Positions 13,343 to 29,072 of a DNA stretch of 64,000 bases are shown here, one piece after another. The DNA is from Hyperoplus lanceolatus (lineage: Eukaryota; Chordata; Actinopteri; Uranoscopiformes; Ammodytidae): the NCBI GenBank assembly GCA_026929865.2, contig CM049407.1, positions 21,720,501 to 21,784,500 of the forward strand, written 5' to 3'. Within the stretch, counting starts at the first letter, position 1. Every line of letters begins with the position of its first letter. Made by a program: the position numbers and the translations under genes. A model generated the notes under the pieces. That model was not told the DNA's origin. It made no database searches and saw only the letters and a list, made by a program, of their open reading frames with translations.

Positions 13343-13879
13343 AATGTCTGAGTGCTTTAGTTAAAACCGGGGATAAATGCTATCTCGTGCTTACATATTC
13401 CCTGATCCGTGCAAACTGAGGCAAGCCCGATCGTTTTGGAGCTCTGGTCCATTTACATTTTTTCACTTGACACGGTCACTCATACTGTATATATTCGGCC
13501 TTCGAAGGAAATCGATTGCAACCGCCAAAGGCACCCCCCCCCCCCATGCTTTTCTTACGGCACACTGGTCTTCAACCAAGCCTTACCTGGATTGAGAGAT
13601 ATGAGGATGAAAGGATTGGGTGCACTGAGACCATAGCCATAGGGGTGGTGGAGGGAGAGATTTTGAGCGCTAGGTTGAACATGTTCACGTAATGCTATAC
13701 AGATGATGGGTACGGATGGAGCCTCTCTGGGGAGGAGCAAAGGCAGCAAATAACGTGTGAGTGTCTATTAGCTTTTTTTTGGGGTGGGTAACTGCCTGCC
13801 ATCTGAGAGGCTATACAAGCCCTCAATGACTAATCTATCAGTGGAACATAAGGGGTATGTGCCTCACAGCTCTTACTGA

Positions 13880-13900
13880 CTCTCTCTCTCTCTCTCTCTT
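13880..13900. repeat. (CT)n short microsatellite
   Basis: About 10 CT units. Confidence 0.95.
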
Positions 13901-13983
13901 TCCAGCTGAGACATGTCTGATCTCTCCTCATTAGGAGTGCTGTTCTTTTAACATGCCTACACCCAGCAAGTTCGACACCAGAC

Positions 13984-14304
13984 AAGGGCTGCCCCCTTTG
14001 AGTCGATGATTCGAATCATCAGTCAGGACCTCCGCAGTCGCCGTAGATTCTTCAAGTCGAGCCGCTGTCTTTTCTTTCTTTCTCAGTATTGGTTATAATA
14101 AAAGACCAAAAACTGACCTTTTAATGAAAGCTCTCCAGGGCCGAGATCTTTATGGGTAGAATTTAGATTTTTGAGACGCAGCTGAGGCAAACAACTAACT
14201 CCAATGCACTTTTCTGACATATAGCATCTCAAATAGTCAGATCTCTAGATTGAACACGCAGGTCCAATAACCACTGAGAAAATTCAGAGTCGCTGACAGC
14301 CCTA
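13984..14304. mobile_element. hAT-type MITE with perfect 8-bp target duplication
   Basis: The left end AAGGGCTG and right end CAGCCCTA form short inverted termini (consensus like TAGGGCTG). They are flanked by identical 8-bp CACCAGAC at 13976-13983 and 14305-14312. An 8-bp duplication and TAGGG/CAGGG termini are hallmarks of hAT elements. The 321-bp interior has GAGTCGATGATTCGAATCAT and no transposase, so it is non-autonomous. Confidence 0.88.
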
Positions 14305-15165
14305 CACCAGACCCATAAAAGGACATCCTGACCAGTCGCCCTGTCACTTTCTTGCCCAGTAACTACAGTCCTTCCACACTAGTTGAGAGGGAGTCTGGGT
14401 GGCCCCGGCCTCAGCCAAACACTGCTCATCACCCTAGTGGTGAAGGCTAAATATATGAACACACATATGAATAAATTAATAACTGAACAAGTGGTTATTG
14501 TTATTCACCCGCACGCACTCTGCCGAGCCTGCAAAAGTCTTTTGTTTGGGAGCCTGCAGTTCTGCTGAGCACGGGCTTTCTGACAGACATGTCTGAAGTA
14601 GGGCAGAGGGGAGTGGGAGCACAGGTGTTACTGAGTGGCTCTTTTTACCCAGAAAGAACGACCTGTGTCTGCGAATGCCCCTTCTGTCTGTCTTCGGGAG
14701 CTTCCTGCTAGGCCCCCGTGCCCTCTATCTTCAGTGGCTACCATGCCGGCATAAAGACCTGCCATTTGCCCAGATGGTGGACAGCAGGGGTCCACACACA
14801 CATACCAACACCACCCCACACACACACACACTTCCTATGTCAGTGAAGTGCTGCCCCCCTGAGTGTGTCTGAGATGCAGCTTTGGCCCATATGCCCAACT
14901 GAAAGAATGACCAAGAGCAGAGAGATGGGTATCTGTATTTGCCCAAGACAACAAAAGGTAAAAAGACGAAAATGTCAGATGAAAACATCTGACCTTCTTG
15001 CAGCCCTCGCATTCTAAACCTCGTCTTTCTTATTTTATCTCAAGACAAATGTGCTCCAAAGAGCTTGCTCAACCGAAACAACACATTTCAGAGGTACCTG
15101 TTACTTCAGCATACATCTTGATGCACGTCTAGCCATCTAAACACCATTGACTGGTCTGAAGCAGG
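14305..15165. other. Intronic, no recognised element
   Basis: Unique sequence with short CA words near 14795-14832. No exon or repeat end was recognised. Confidence 0.45.
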
Positions 15166-15270
15166 CATAGTGATTTGGCTGGGTATCGGCAAGGACTTTG
15201 CGATACAATACACATTGCGATACGGCATATCATGAAACATTTCGATATGATGTGCAGTATATAGCAAAAT
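15166..15270. repeat. Fragment of a GATACGATA-rich interspersed repeat
   Basis: GGCTGGGTATCGGCAAGGA followed by GCGATACAATAC and similar words matches the ends of a repeat family common in fish, probably a hAT-type non-autonomous element. The other end was not found. Confidence 0.45.
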
Positions 15271-18200
15271 ATGAAGGTATTCCACGTAAGTCAATGAACA
15301 TTTAAAAACAGAGCATAAATACAAGTTAATGTGTACAATCTGGGTGGTCCTAATGAATCACATCACATTCTTTTCATAATTGTCATGACTCGGCTGGCAG
15401 TGCTATCTATTGAGTACGGGATGAAAGCTGGGGAAAAGTGGCTTTGTGCCCACTGCTACACATCGGGCTCTTCAAGTTCATAATGTCATACTGACACCAG
15501 GAGACAGGTAGTGCCAAGGGGTGATGCCCAGGAGTGAAGGGAAGGTCAACAAAGCTTTACAAGTGAACTGGTGCTGATGCCACAGCATTGCTCAGGCTCA
15601 AGTGCTTGGCAGTGCATCTTAACAACAAAATGTGACATTTTTAGAAGCTGTCAAATTGCGGTCTAAAAAGCCGTCTTGACTGGGGACCGGGCCAGAGCAC
15701 CGCTGCAGGGCTTTCAATCTGTCCGTAATGGGAAAGATGGAAGAAGATAAGATTCCAATTCAGCCATTTTCTGCGCGAACCCAATGTGATCACACTGCAA
15801 TCCGACAGGGCGTTTGGGGTGTTGAGAGAATTCTTAAAGAGACAGAGAATATCTTCAAGTATGGCGGGATACTCGCACAAATTCCATCATTGGCCCTTAT
15901 TGTTCAGCTCACGGAAAGTATGTGATATAATGTGATGGTAGTATGACTAGATTATGTGCCCTATCACTAATCACACAGCCCTGATCGCAATGTGGCAAGA
16001 GTACACCACAGTGACAAAGAAAGAACCACGCACAAGAAAACAGATTATAGATTTATATTTTATATTGCTATATCCCTTTTGGAAATATGAGATGGTTTCA
16101 AAATGTTTATATCATGTTATCTAATGTATCCGTGAATTATATTTGACTTAATTCCACATATTTGTGAGAGGATCTATACAGATACAGTTGGCTTTCTTAT
16201 TTACCCATGTACAAGTAAATCCTAGTTTTGTAACAGTACTTATTTATTTCAGAAATCAATGAAAATCAGTCTTAAATGTTTCTTGCAATAACAACCAGTA
16301 ACACAAGTGATTTGAAGAAACATCCCTAAAATATTATTACATTATATGACAGAAGAAAACACTTTAACATGTTAACTTACCAATGTCCTTAACAGTGGAT
16401 GCAAATCAGCTTTAATGTACCATTATATCTCAACTCTTTGCTTATTAACTTATATATTTTCTTAATGACTTTGCCCTTATTTATTTTCTCCTGTTTGTGA
16501 TCCCACCGTGCCTCTGCGGGCTAGCCTGGGGAGTGTTGCTAAGTCACTACGGCCCCAAGGTGTTCTCTCATTAACGTTGTTTTTGGAAATGTGCACACCT
16601 GTGGAGGAATAAATTCATTTGCGGAAAAACAGCAGACTCTACGGAACTGACAGCAAAATGTGTCTCAATTTTAAACAGAGTTATTTATCCAGTAAGGCCA
16701 TTGGGCACTATAGCCCTTAATCACATGAACACAGGAGAAACCTCTCAATGGGAGTTCTAAGCCTTGGCAGCACAGCTTGATAAATATATCTTTTGATGTG
16801 ACATAGTCATGGCCAGACATGTTGCCACACATTTCTACTTGTGTCCCTACAGAGATGTACATGAAGTTGGTGTCGTGTGCACATGAAAGGAAGACAAAGA
16901 TGAAGATACATTCCAGTTGCACTATTCACATGCAGGAACAGTGTTTTGGCGTGACTTGAAGCAACACTGCTGCACACAAAAGAAAAGCCAAAGATATGAG
17001 AGCCATTTTCAGATTTTTAATTAGCCACTCAAAGAATCAGCAATTGCGTATATTTGTTGTCTTTGTACTATTGATAACAACAACAAGAAAAACAACAACT
17101 TTGCTTTGGCGCTCCGCCAAACGAGACCAACAGGGTATCATTCCTCTCAACTCCCCATGCACATATACACACGCTGTCAAAACCCCCATCAACTAGTTTT
17201 TAATTAATCTCCAGGATTCGTTTTGTCGCCCTGGCTTGTCTTTATAAACGGGCACCGGGAACGGGCCTCAAACACAAAGAAAAAAGGAGAGTGGGAAGAA
17301 AAAAGATTACTTGTTTCTTTGAGCCAATCTAAATTCTCACATTTTTCTAACAAAAAGCTCATGAGTTGCTGAAACAATACCCTCTTATCTGCAGGAATTG
17401 GGTGAAATTTCCGCTCCGTCTCTCTTTTATTAGGCCATATTCAACCTGTCGCAATAGAGAACACAGCCTGCGAGCGCTGCTTTGTGCTGCGAGGAGATAG
17501 TGCTACTGGCTGCTGGTATTGGAACTCACTCTTTTACCTTTCTCCCCATAAAGTCTAGTTTACAAACACCAACAAACCATTTGTATCATCACTCATTGTG
17601 GCAATCCTGCGGCGGTGTTAGCTTCACTACAAGGCCTGCTGTTCATTGTTGCTTGAAAAGACCTAAGAAAGACAGTTAAGAGCATGGGGTGCCCAGTCAT
17701 CTAGCAGTATAGTACCCATCAGTGCAAAAGTCTGATGAGCACTGGCCCAAACAATTAACCAGGAAAGACGGGGAGGAAAAGAGTAGAGGATAGATAGCTG
17801 TTTGTATGTGGTAGAAGCCTTTTGTCGACAGTCGTCATCAAAGGACTTTCTTCCGTGTCCTCTCAGCCCCTGTCAAATTGTCATCGAACCTTCCCTGAAA
17901 ATCAAAGAAACCTTCTACTCACTCGCTCTGACAATAACTCTCAGTCTTTGTCTCTCTCCCAATAACACAGAAACACTCATCTTGAGAAAAAAAAAGAAAA
18001 AAAACACTGTCTGCTGTTTGGGGGCTCTCCAAAGACATGCCACTGAACAAACTGAACTCCATTCAGCTTCTCACACATCTTTCTAACAGTCATTATTCCC
18101 TGTTAATTCTATGGGGAGTAGTACAGAGGGAGCAGGCTTAAAGAGACAGCCTTTAAGACCTGGGGAAGGATGACCAGACTATGATAGTGTAAAAAAAAAG

Positions 18201-19439
18201 AATGATGTCATTACAGACATATTTAGTTTGACAAATCAAGCCAGGACCTAGATGTCCAGGCTGGCTAGGAGCACATGAACCATGTAGCATCCCAGCTTAA
18301 TTTTTTCTCCACCAGTGGTTAGTCATTGACATGCAGGCAAGAGTTTTGAAATGTGAGCTCAAAGAAGGAAAATGCATGTTCCTCTAATCTCTTTCATATA
18401 TAGGACTACGGGGGAAAAGCCAGCTCAATGTTGCGTTTGGCTGCTTTGTGTTTTTGAGTGAAGGATCAGACTGGAACTTCTGACAGGAGAAATGTGCTGC
18501 CTTTTGAAGTGAAGAGTGTATTGAGCAAGAAAAAAAACCTCAACAAGCTTAAACTTTGTCTGCAAAACAGATTTTGCGTATGAAAGGTTGCACATCCTTA
18601 ACTTGGTGTATTTCTGGGGACAGCGTCAAATGATTCCGAAAAAAAATATTTTCCATGTTTTCTGAACACAAAGAGTGCATCCCTGCGGTACAGCAACACA
18701 CAGGATGTGGGGTCTAAAGGTGGAAAGTTATTAAGGGGTGTGAAGCAAATGTGTTAGAGCCCAGTTGTGTGACTCACAGGCACAATGTGTTCAGTCAATT
18801 GTGCAATGTCTATGATGTATAATTGCGGACAGGCTATGTTGGGTATTTTTGGTGACTAGGGGCGTAGCAGTGCACCTGTTGTGCCATTGGGAACTGTTGG
18901 GGATTAAGAGGATTCATCTGTCAGTGGTTTAATTAGAGGCTGGCATCAATATTGCGCTCGGTAAAACACGTTTATCTAATTGGTTCATTGAGAAGAGACT
19001 CAGATCCAAGTCATACAGGTGATACTGAATGCCAGGGTGAAGTTATTTCCCACGCATAATAATGAACGATTGTGTTTTTAAGACTGCATGTGTTGTGCCT
19101 ACACAGAGTGTCTCATTTGAAATGTTGTAATGGGTTAAGACTGATGCCACAGTGCATTCCAAGAGACTAAAGTCTAACGCATGTTTACATAAGTTTCTCT
19201 GTAGATGCAACCATCCCAGACCCCTGCGGAGGTAAAACTCATTTAAGATGTGATAGTTCCTTTTAAAAGGTTGGTTAATCCTACCAGACCTTTGGGAACT
19301 GATTCTCTGCAAGTTCCACAGGATGAAACTCTATTTGGAAGCTACCATAAAGTTCAAACCAGACATGGCAGGGCCCAGGCACCCTGCTGTGTTTACCTTA
19401 TCTCAACTGTGAGACACAAGCTTTAAAGCTTTCTTTTCC
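15271..19439. other. Intronic, no recognised element
   Basis: Long unique A+T-rich stretch with no transposon ends, RNA gene or exon recognised. About 16990-17480 is non-repetitive and could hold conserved noncoding sequence, but I cannot test this. Confidence 0.4.
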
Positions 19440-21250
<1,811 letters not shown>

Positions 21251-21910
21251 ATTAATAAGTAATTTGATTAGCTGGACTAATTTAATTGATCATTAATTAA
21301 CAATTTTTCTTAATATTATAATTTCCATGAAATTAATAGTATTCTTGACTTTGACCAAATCTACCCCTTATGAATTCCCAACACATGTCAATGAAAGAAA
21401 ACAATGACATAACACATATACATTTTAAAGGTATTTCTCAGATGATGGCTAATGCTGCAGATTTGACGTTGTGATGTTTTTATCACAATAGCATGTCTCT
21501 TGCCAACACTGTAATCAAGGGAATGGTCGTTCAAAGCCTTTTACCTGATCGTACAAACCAGTTACTCAGCATCTCATCCTTGTTTACAAGAGATAGGCTG
21601 TATTCAAATACCCAGAAAGCGGATTACATCATTAAAAAAACATATATTGCTGCTAAGTAACTTTTCCCATGCCGCTATCAAATCTAATCAAAACAATTAT
21701 AGCATAGACTCAGCCCTAACACATTATATAGTGTTAGTTGCAGCCACAGGCCTTTTCTCTGTTTCAATTAAAAATGCAGTGCTTCATAAAAATTGCTTGT
21801 AAAAATGGCCTGCGGTGCTATAGTTTTGGGAAACCATTGGAAAAGAACAAGATGCAAGAGGCTTTCTACACACAACTGGCGTCTCTGTGTTCTGGATAAG
21901 GGATATGAAA
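21251..21910. other. Intronic, A+T-rich, no recognised element
   Basis: Very A+T-rich, with nothing identifiable beyond possible continuation of the retroelement-like block to the left. Confidence 0.4.
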
Positions 21911-21911
21911 G

Positions 21912-21947
<36 letters not shown>

Positions 21948-21988
21948 AAGAGAGAGAGAAAAAGAGAGAGAGAAATAGAGAGAGAGAG
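21911..21988. repeat. (GA)n microsatellite, imperfect
   Basis: GA runs with GCGA, AAAG and AAAT interruptions. Confidence 0.97.
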
Positions 21989-22469
21989 CTTTGAAATGTC
22001 CTGAAGATCTTTCACGGAGCTGGGCGAGCTGCTGTGTTCAGTGCATCGGTGCATTCCAGAATGTCAATGTCCATGGCCGGTTACCCCTGATTAGAAAGTT
22101 ATTACCAAGTTGTAGCCCACTTTGGAGGGCACAGAAGCATGCAGCAAGTATGGGTGACATGCTACAGTAAACGTGGTGTGTTGTTAATACTTATGCAGTA
22201 GTTTGAACAGTAAATAAATGCAGGTGTCTTTTAAATATCTTTCTTCTGTCAGAGGGATATAAGGCGTTAATCATTTGGGGGGGAAACAGCATTATGGGAG
22301 CAGTTGAGGAAGGATACTGGTTAAAGGTAAGACCTTAATCCCACGTAGAAATTAGAATTAGACAGAAATTCTGTCTTTAATTTATTCTAAAAGTGTTTAA
22401 TCTGGTTAATGATTTGCATTTAAACTTTTGGAGCTATGCATTTGAGTGCTAACCAGCTCCAATACATAT

Positions 22470-22472
<3 letters not shown>
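21989..22472. other. Intronic, no recognised element
   Basis: Unique sequence with nothing identifiable. Confidence 0.4.
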
Positions 22473-22507
<35 letters not shown>

Positions 22508-22528
22508 GAAAGTATATATATATATATA
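22473..22528. repeat. (TA)n microsatellite, split
   Basis: Two TA runs separated by CTGAAAG. The downstream repeat of ATCTGAAAG suggests a local duplication. Confidence 0.97.
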
Positions 22529-23517
22529 GCATCTGAAAGTGGTTTTCTATGCTTTCTGTGCAACCACCTAAGGAATATTTTTATTGTAATAAATCAAAAG
22601 GAACAAATCTGGATTTAATTAAATACTCAATCAACTTTAAACTGCAAAAATGCCAGCTTAATATGTCACTGAGAAAAGAAAAGAAAACAGCAATGATGCA
22701 TTCTGCGCCTCAACTCAGCAAGTAAGAGTGGTTCCCGGTGCTTCATGCCTGAGCAAATACATTTAACGCACAGGACCCACAAAGAGGACCTTTAACATAA
22801 CGCTGTCACAGGGTTCACAGACAGTCTCCAGCATCTTAGCTTTGCCACACTTAACATGCCAATGTGCATTTGTGACCTTTGATGGATCTCACATTTCGGC
22901 GTATTTACTGTGCAAGTTTTGTGAGAGTTCCTTTAACAACCATGGATTGGATCTGATATCTTCATCCATGAGACAGGATGGCTTGGACACTGAAAAAGCT
23001 TAAGTCAGGTATTCGGGGGGAAAGCTATTTTCCGAGTACATCAAATATGATACAGTCGCTTTAGGCAACTGCTCTCACTCTTTTTAAAGTGAAGATGGAG
23101 AGGAGACAATATAGAGCGCCTGTCTTCTAGTCTGGCAAATATCTGACAGCTTTCCTTTAGCGCGCTCCTTCTCTCTCCTAAAACCCTCGTACACAAGCAT
23201 ATAAATATACAATGGAAACGGTTACCAATCCACACAGACGCAAACATCAATGCACGCACTCGCTCTGTCAGTCTGTTTCAGTAGTGAAATTATTCCATCT
23301 CTCTGGGGTCCTGTTAAGCTCTTACAAAGCCTCGGTGCGTACAGCAGGTAGATTGATTGTGACTTATTAACTGTGAGTGAGCCTAACAGAGTGCATTAAA
23401 ACAAAAGGAAATGTGATATCCCCACCCATCAAGTGCTTGTTAGAGCTTTAATCAAAGCCTTTTCCAAATCTGCATACGGAGTCCTGGTAAGTAATTCCAA
23501 ATTGTGTTTTTAAAAAA
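22529..23517. other. Intronic, no recognised element
   Basis: Unique-looking sequence with no repeat end or exon recognised. Confidence 0.4.
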
Positions 23518-23846
23518 TGGGGACGCCGTCCATTGAGGCAAACCAGGCAATTGCCTGGAGCCCCGGGGCCCCATAAGCCCCTTTGGGGCCCCCAAAATGC
23601 CCTCTTTATATTTTGCCCCATATCTATTGTTTTTTATAAAAAATCTCTTCACAATAGTATCATCGAGATGTCTAATTACTCGCGTTTTGACGGCCTTTCT
23701 GCCAACCGTGCACCCCCCTTCAGTCTGCACTACATGGACTATTCCATTACACATTACGCTCATGACGCTGCACGTTCACGCGTAAATCCAAAAAAGTAAA
23801 TAGCGGGAGAAGAGAGACGAGATAAACCAAACCTACCTATACCAAA

Positions 23847-23975
23847 ATGAAGCGAACATACGAGAGCGGGTCACAAAACAAAAAGAAGAAGGACCAAAGT
23901 CAGGACTTAATATCAAAGCTGCCGAAGCTATTAAGCTTTTTTACAGCACCCAGCACGGTGGCAGCGGGACCTTAG
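23847..23975 (+). pseudogene. N-terminal relic of hAT transposase
   Basis: A 42-codon frame begins MKRTYESGSQNKKKK, continues LISKLPKLLSFFTAPS and stops at TAG. The basic start followed by a KLPKL.SFF motif is characteristic of fish hAT-family transposases related to ZMYM1-type proteins, upstream of their zinc-finger (TTF) domain. The remainder of that N-terminal domain is not encoded before the stop, so the copy is dead. Family recognition is from memory. Confidence 0.65.
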
Positions 23976-24109
23976 ACGGAAGAACAGCTGTCTACATCAT
24001 TAACCGGTAACGTTCCAGCTCCTACTGTCAATCCAAGGTGGCTCTGGCTCAGCCAGCAGCTATGCTAATGACGTGAATGTGTGTCAACAAACTGATGGAG
24101 ATAATTAAT

Positions 24110-24250
24110 GGTGCAACGGATCACGGTTGATCCGTGGTCCATTCGGACCAACCCTCACGGTTTGGGACCCACGTGAACCGCGGATTGGATGCATATGCTA
24201 AAAAAAAAAGACGCCTGTGTGTTCACGTGATCGGCGATCGTGTATTACAG
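24110..24250. repeat. End fragment of a second hAT-like repeat nested in the hAT relic
   Basis: GGTGCAACGGATCACGGTT followed by CCACGTGAACCGCGGATTGG looks like the terminus of a common GGTGCAACGG-type fish repeat. The opposite end was not found. Confidence 0.4.
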
Positions 24251-24739
24251 AACAGTTAGTGGCGATCGGGGCCAGCCTCTAGGTCTACTGTAGGCTACTG
24301 ACAAAAATCACACAACACATTGCCTGTATTTTTGTAACAATATTTAGGCCTATTAGTTTAGGCTATATTTGGCTGCTCCACTTTAAGTCAGCCCAGCCAG
24401 GCGATAGTTAAGTTTCAATTTCGTTTTCACCTCCGTGTGTAACAGCTGTTCAGAACAACAGCTGATAGGCTTGCGACAGCAGGAGTCAGTCTAAAGCCAT
24501 CAATGATCAATTTAAGTAAAAAAGCAAAATAAAGCTATCTCTTCCTCCCTCTATCTGTATATATTTCTCTCTCCCCTGCACACTTAGTCACTACTATCCA
24601 TGCTTAAAGAAGGCAGGGTTATAACCTATTTTTTTTTTTATATTTGAAGATTTTATTTCAATTAGGCCTAGACTCTGTGGACACAGGCTATTTGTAATTC
24701 ACTGTGTATTAAAAAAATAAAACAACACATTTAATTGAA

Positions 24740-25054
24740 AGCAAAGTCATATTGGTCTCTAGAATTTTATCCAGGTTAGTGGCAATCATCAACTTCCTGT
24801 CAGAGAGAAAGCTTCCTCTGCGTGGCCCCTCTGACACACTTAATGAACTAGGACTAGGCAATGGACATGTCATGGGTCAGGTTCAGTTAATGGCTCAGTT
24901 TGACCCTGTGATGTGGGATCCTCTTAGACCAATCCAAGCTAAGAAAGCCTCTGACACGTACCTGAGTAGTCTCATCCAAAATGAAAAAAAGCTAGTGACT
25001 TTTGTTCATCCCTTGTATGGAGTATCTCAGTGTGCGCGATATAAGGTACATTAG
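24740..25054 (+). pseudogene. Internal relic of hAT transposase
   Basis: Reads ...VAIINFLSERKLPLRGPSDT... and ...GQVQLMAQFDPVMWDPLR..., then YLSSLIQNE. The order FLSERKL.LRG, (L)LAQFDP and YLS..IQNE is the pattern between the zinc finger and catalytic core in ZMYM1-like hAT transposases. The downstream RNase H-like core and C-terminal dimerisation domain are missing, since the element's end follows within 60 bp. It is a non-functional fragment. Confidence 0.65.
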
Positions 25055-25114
25055 ATGCAAGGGCCCCCAAATGACTGTTCGCCTGGAGCCCCAAAATGGC
25101 TAAGTTCGCCACTG

Positions 25115-26886
<1,772 letters not shown>

Positions 26887-27532
26887 TCCGGGGGACATTT
26901 AACCCACTCCTACTATGACCTTTCCAGGCAAGAAGCGCCGTCACTTCAGAGGTTTATGTGGCAAACGTACCTGGCAGGACCGGCTGATGACACATTTCAA
27001 GCAGGACGTGCAAGCACCTTGGCGAGAGTAAGAAGTGGGGAAGAGGGACCGCAGCTTACAGCTCCCTTAGGCAGATGCTAATCACATCCATACGGCTGCA
27101 CAGGCCATCTCTACTGGAGCCTAGCATCCTGTTCCAGGTACTAGTAAGCTTTAAAAAACTGGTAAACGCCCCGTCCAAAATCATTGGTTATTGCTTGCCC
27201 AATCCTAAAAATACCAGATAATACTAATTGGGGGGATTTCCTGTATTTATTCAAGGTTGTGTTGGCAAAGTGTATTAAAGTCAAGGTGACAGGAAACATG
27301 CCGTCTATTTCCATGTTGCGTGAAATGAAGTGAGCAAATGGACAGAGGCTGATCCATAGTCCTGTTAACATGGGGTCATAACTAGTGCAGCAGGGATTAT
27401 GCTCCTCAAGCTATTGTGTCATTTAACTATTTTTACAAACACATTAATGTCAAACTGACTGAGCTGCTGTGACCTCTGTAGATACCCTCTATATTTACAG
27501 TGAGCATGGCAGAGTGTTTCTGGATCAATTAA

Positions 27533-27579
27533 GTGTGTGTGCGTGCGTGCGTGCGTGTGTGTGTGTATGTCTGTCTGTT
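27533..27579. repeat. (GT)n/(GTGC)n microsatellite
   Basis: Mixed GT and GCGT units followed by CTGT units. Confidence 0.95.
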
Positions 27580-29032
27580 TTTAGGTCAGCCTTTTAAGCA
27601 CTGCCTATCATCTGAGAGGCTGTGAGCCATCAATGACTAATGTGTCAGTCTGTCACAGTCAAGGACCTACCATATGGTGCCAGTGCCCCCCAATTTAAAC
27701 TAATGGGTGGGCCGTGAGGAACAGCACAGACTAACTAAGCACACTTCCTAAGCCCTAGTGTCTGTAGTAGGGGGATGCTAATGTTAAGAAGTTACCTTTG
27801 GCCATCATGTTTGTCCATTTTAGCAATTGACAATTGATTAAGTATGAGACCTTATAAAATGCAGAATGCAGGCTTTTCTTTAAATACAAGGAAATTATTT
27901 TAGCGTTTTTCTTCAGAACAACATAGAAAATAAGTCATAACTTGATTAAACACCAGTAAATTGATATACACATTGGTTATCTGGGAACTATTTGTTGATA
28001 GTTCAAAAAGTCTTAAGGATAATTAATGGATCATCAGTGAATTATTAACTAGGTGGTCTGTACTAGGTGGAGTACGTGCCTGCTATGAGCTATAGGCGGT
28101 GTGCTATGCCAATTAGAGCAGTCTGAGTGTGTTGACTGGTGGCCAAAGCAGGCAAAAGCAGAGCGGTGGCCACCTCTCTCCCAGGAAGCCCTCCAATTAC
28201 CACCCAGCAGGTGCAGTGTCTGGTCGACTCCTGAGATACACATGACGCACACGAGGAACCTCATAGGGGGGCTGATGCACTCTATCCGTCTTCCAGGCAG
28301 TTTCATGTCTCTCTCTCTCTCTCTGCCCCTCCCCATCTCTGCCTTTTTCACAACTTCTTTAATCTAATATTTTCCCATCACCTCGTTTTTTATCCTCCGT
28401 CCTCCATTTGTTTCTCACAGAATTGAAAGTAATTCCAAAGATATCGACCCGAGTGAAATCGGGGTAAAGGAGAGTTGTTGTTTTCTTACTGTATTGACTT
28501 TCAACTCAGTGTTTTGTATTAAGAGTGGGAGGCAGTTGATGTGACCTAACCTTGCCACCACATGGGGAATACTGTGCCAACCCTACTAGCATTCCCGCTG
28601 ATGACACGCTGGCCCCACGACAGACCATCAGTAGCTCTGCCTGCTAGGAGACACAGCGGTGCTCTTTTGTTTTTACCCCCCCCAACGTAAATCTCCCCAA
28701 AGTCACTTTCAAAGTATATGCATTCAATAAACAGCTAAGTAAGTAGACGTGCCACATCTCAAGCTGGCTAATGCAGTAATATAGCTATAAGTGGCTGATT
28801 AGCTTGATGTTTTGCTGTTGTGTACCCAGATTATGCAACTGGTGTTGAAGCTAAAAATATTGAGTGGCGATAAATGTATTTGAAAACCACTGCTCTGAGC
28901 AACATTTTTTGCATTGAAAACAGAATATGATTTTCCACTTGAGCTAGAACTTAGCAGTATTTATCTAGGTAATCACACTTCCTGTGATTTCACCTGAACC
29001 AAAACTGCGTAGACATAGTGGGATTCAAAATG

Positions 29033-29072
29033 GGGTGTGTGCGTGCGTGCGTGCGTGTGTGTGTGTGCGTGC
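29033..29072. repeat. (GT)n/(GTGC)n microsatellite
   Basis: Same GTGCGTGCGTGC pattern as the tract at 27533, about 1.5 kb away. Confidence 0.95.

Larger units (their letters stand above)
23518..25114 (+). mobile_element. Degenerate hAT transposon (ZMYM1-like transposase family)
   Basis: The right end is GGCTAAGTTCGCCACTG at 25114, whose complement CAGTGGCGAAC is a typical hAT terminus. The left end (GGGACGCCGTCCATTGAGG) is eroded. Both ends share CCTGGAGCCCC next to long GGGGCCCC stretches in inverted arrangement. Two coding relics lie inside, in the order of a hAT transposase. The middle is deleted or replaced by other repeats, including a second hAT-like end near 24110. No clean 8-bp duplication was found. 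Confidence 0.72.
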
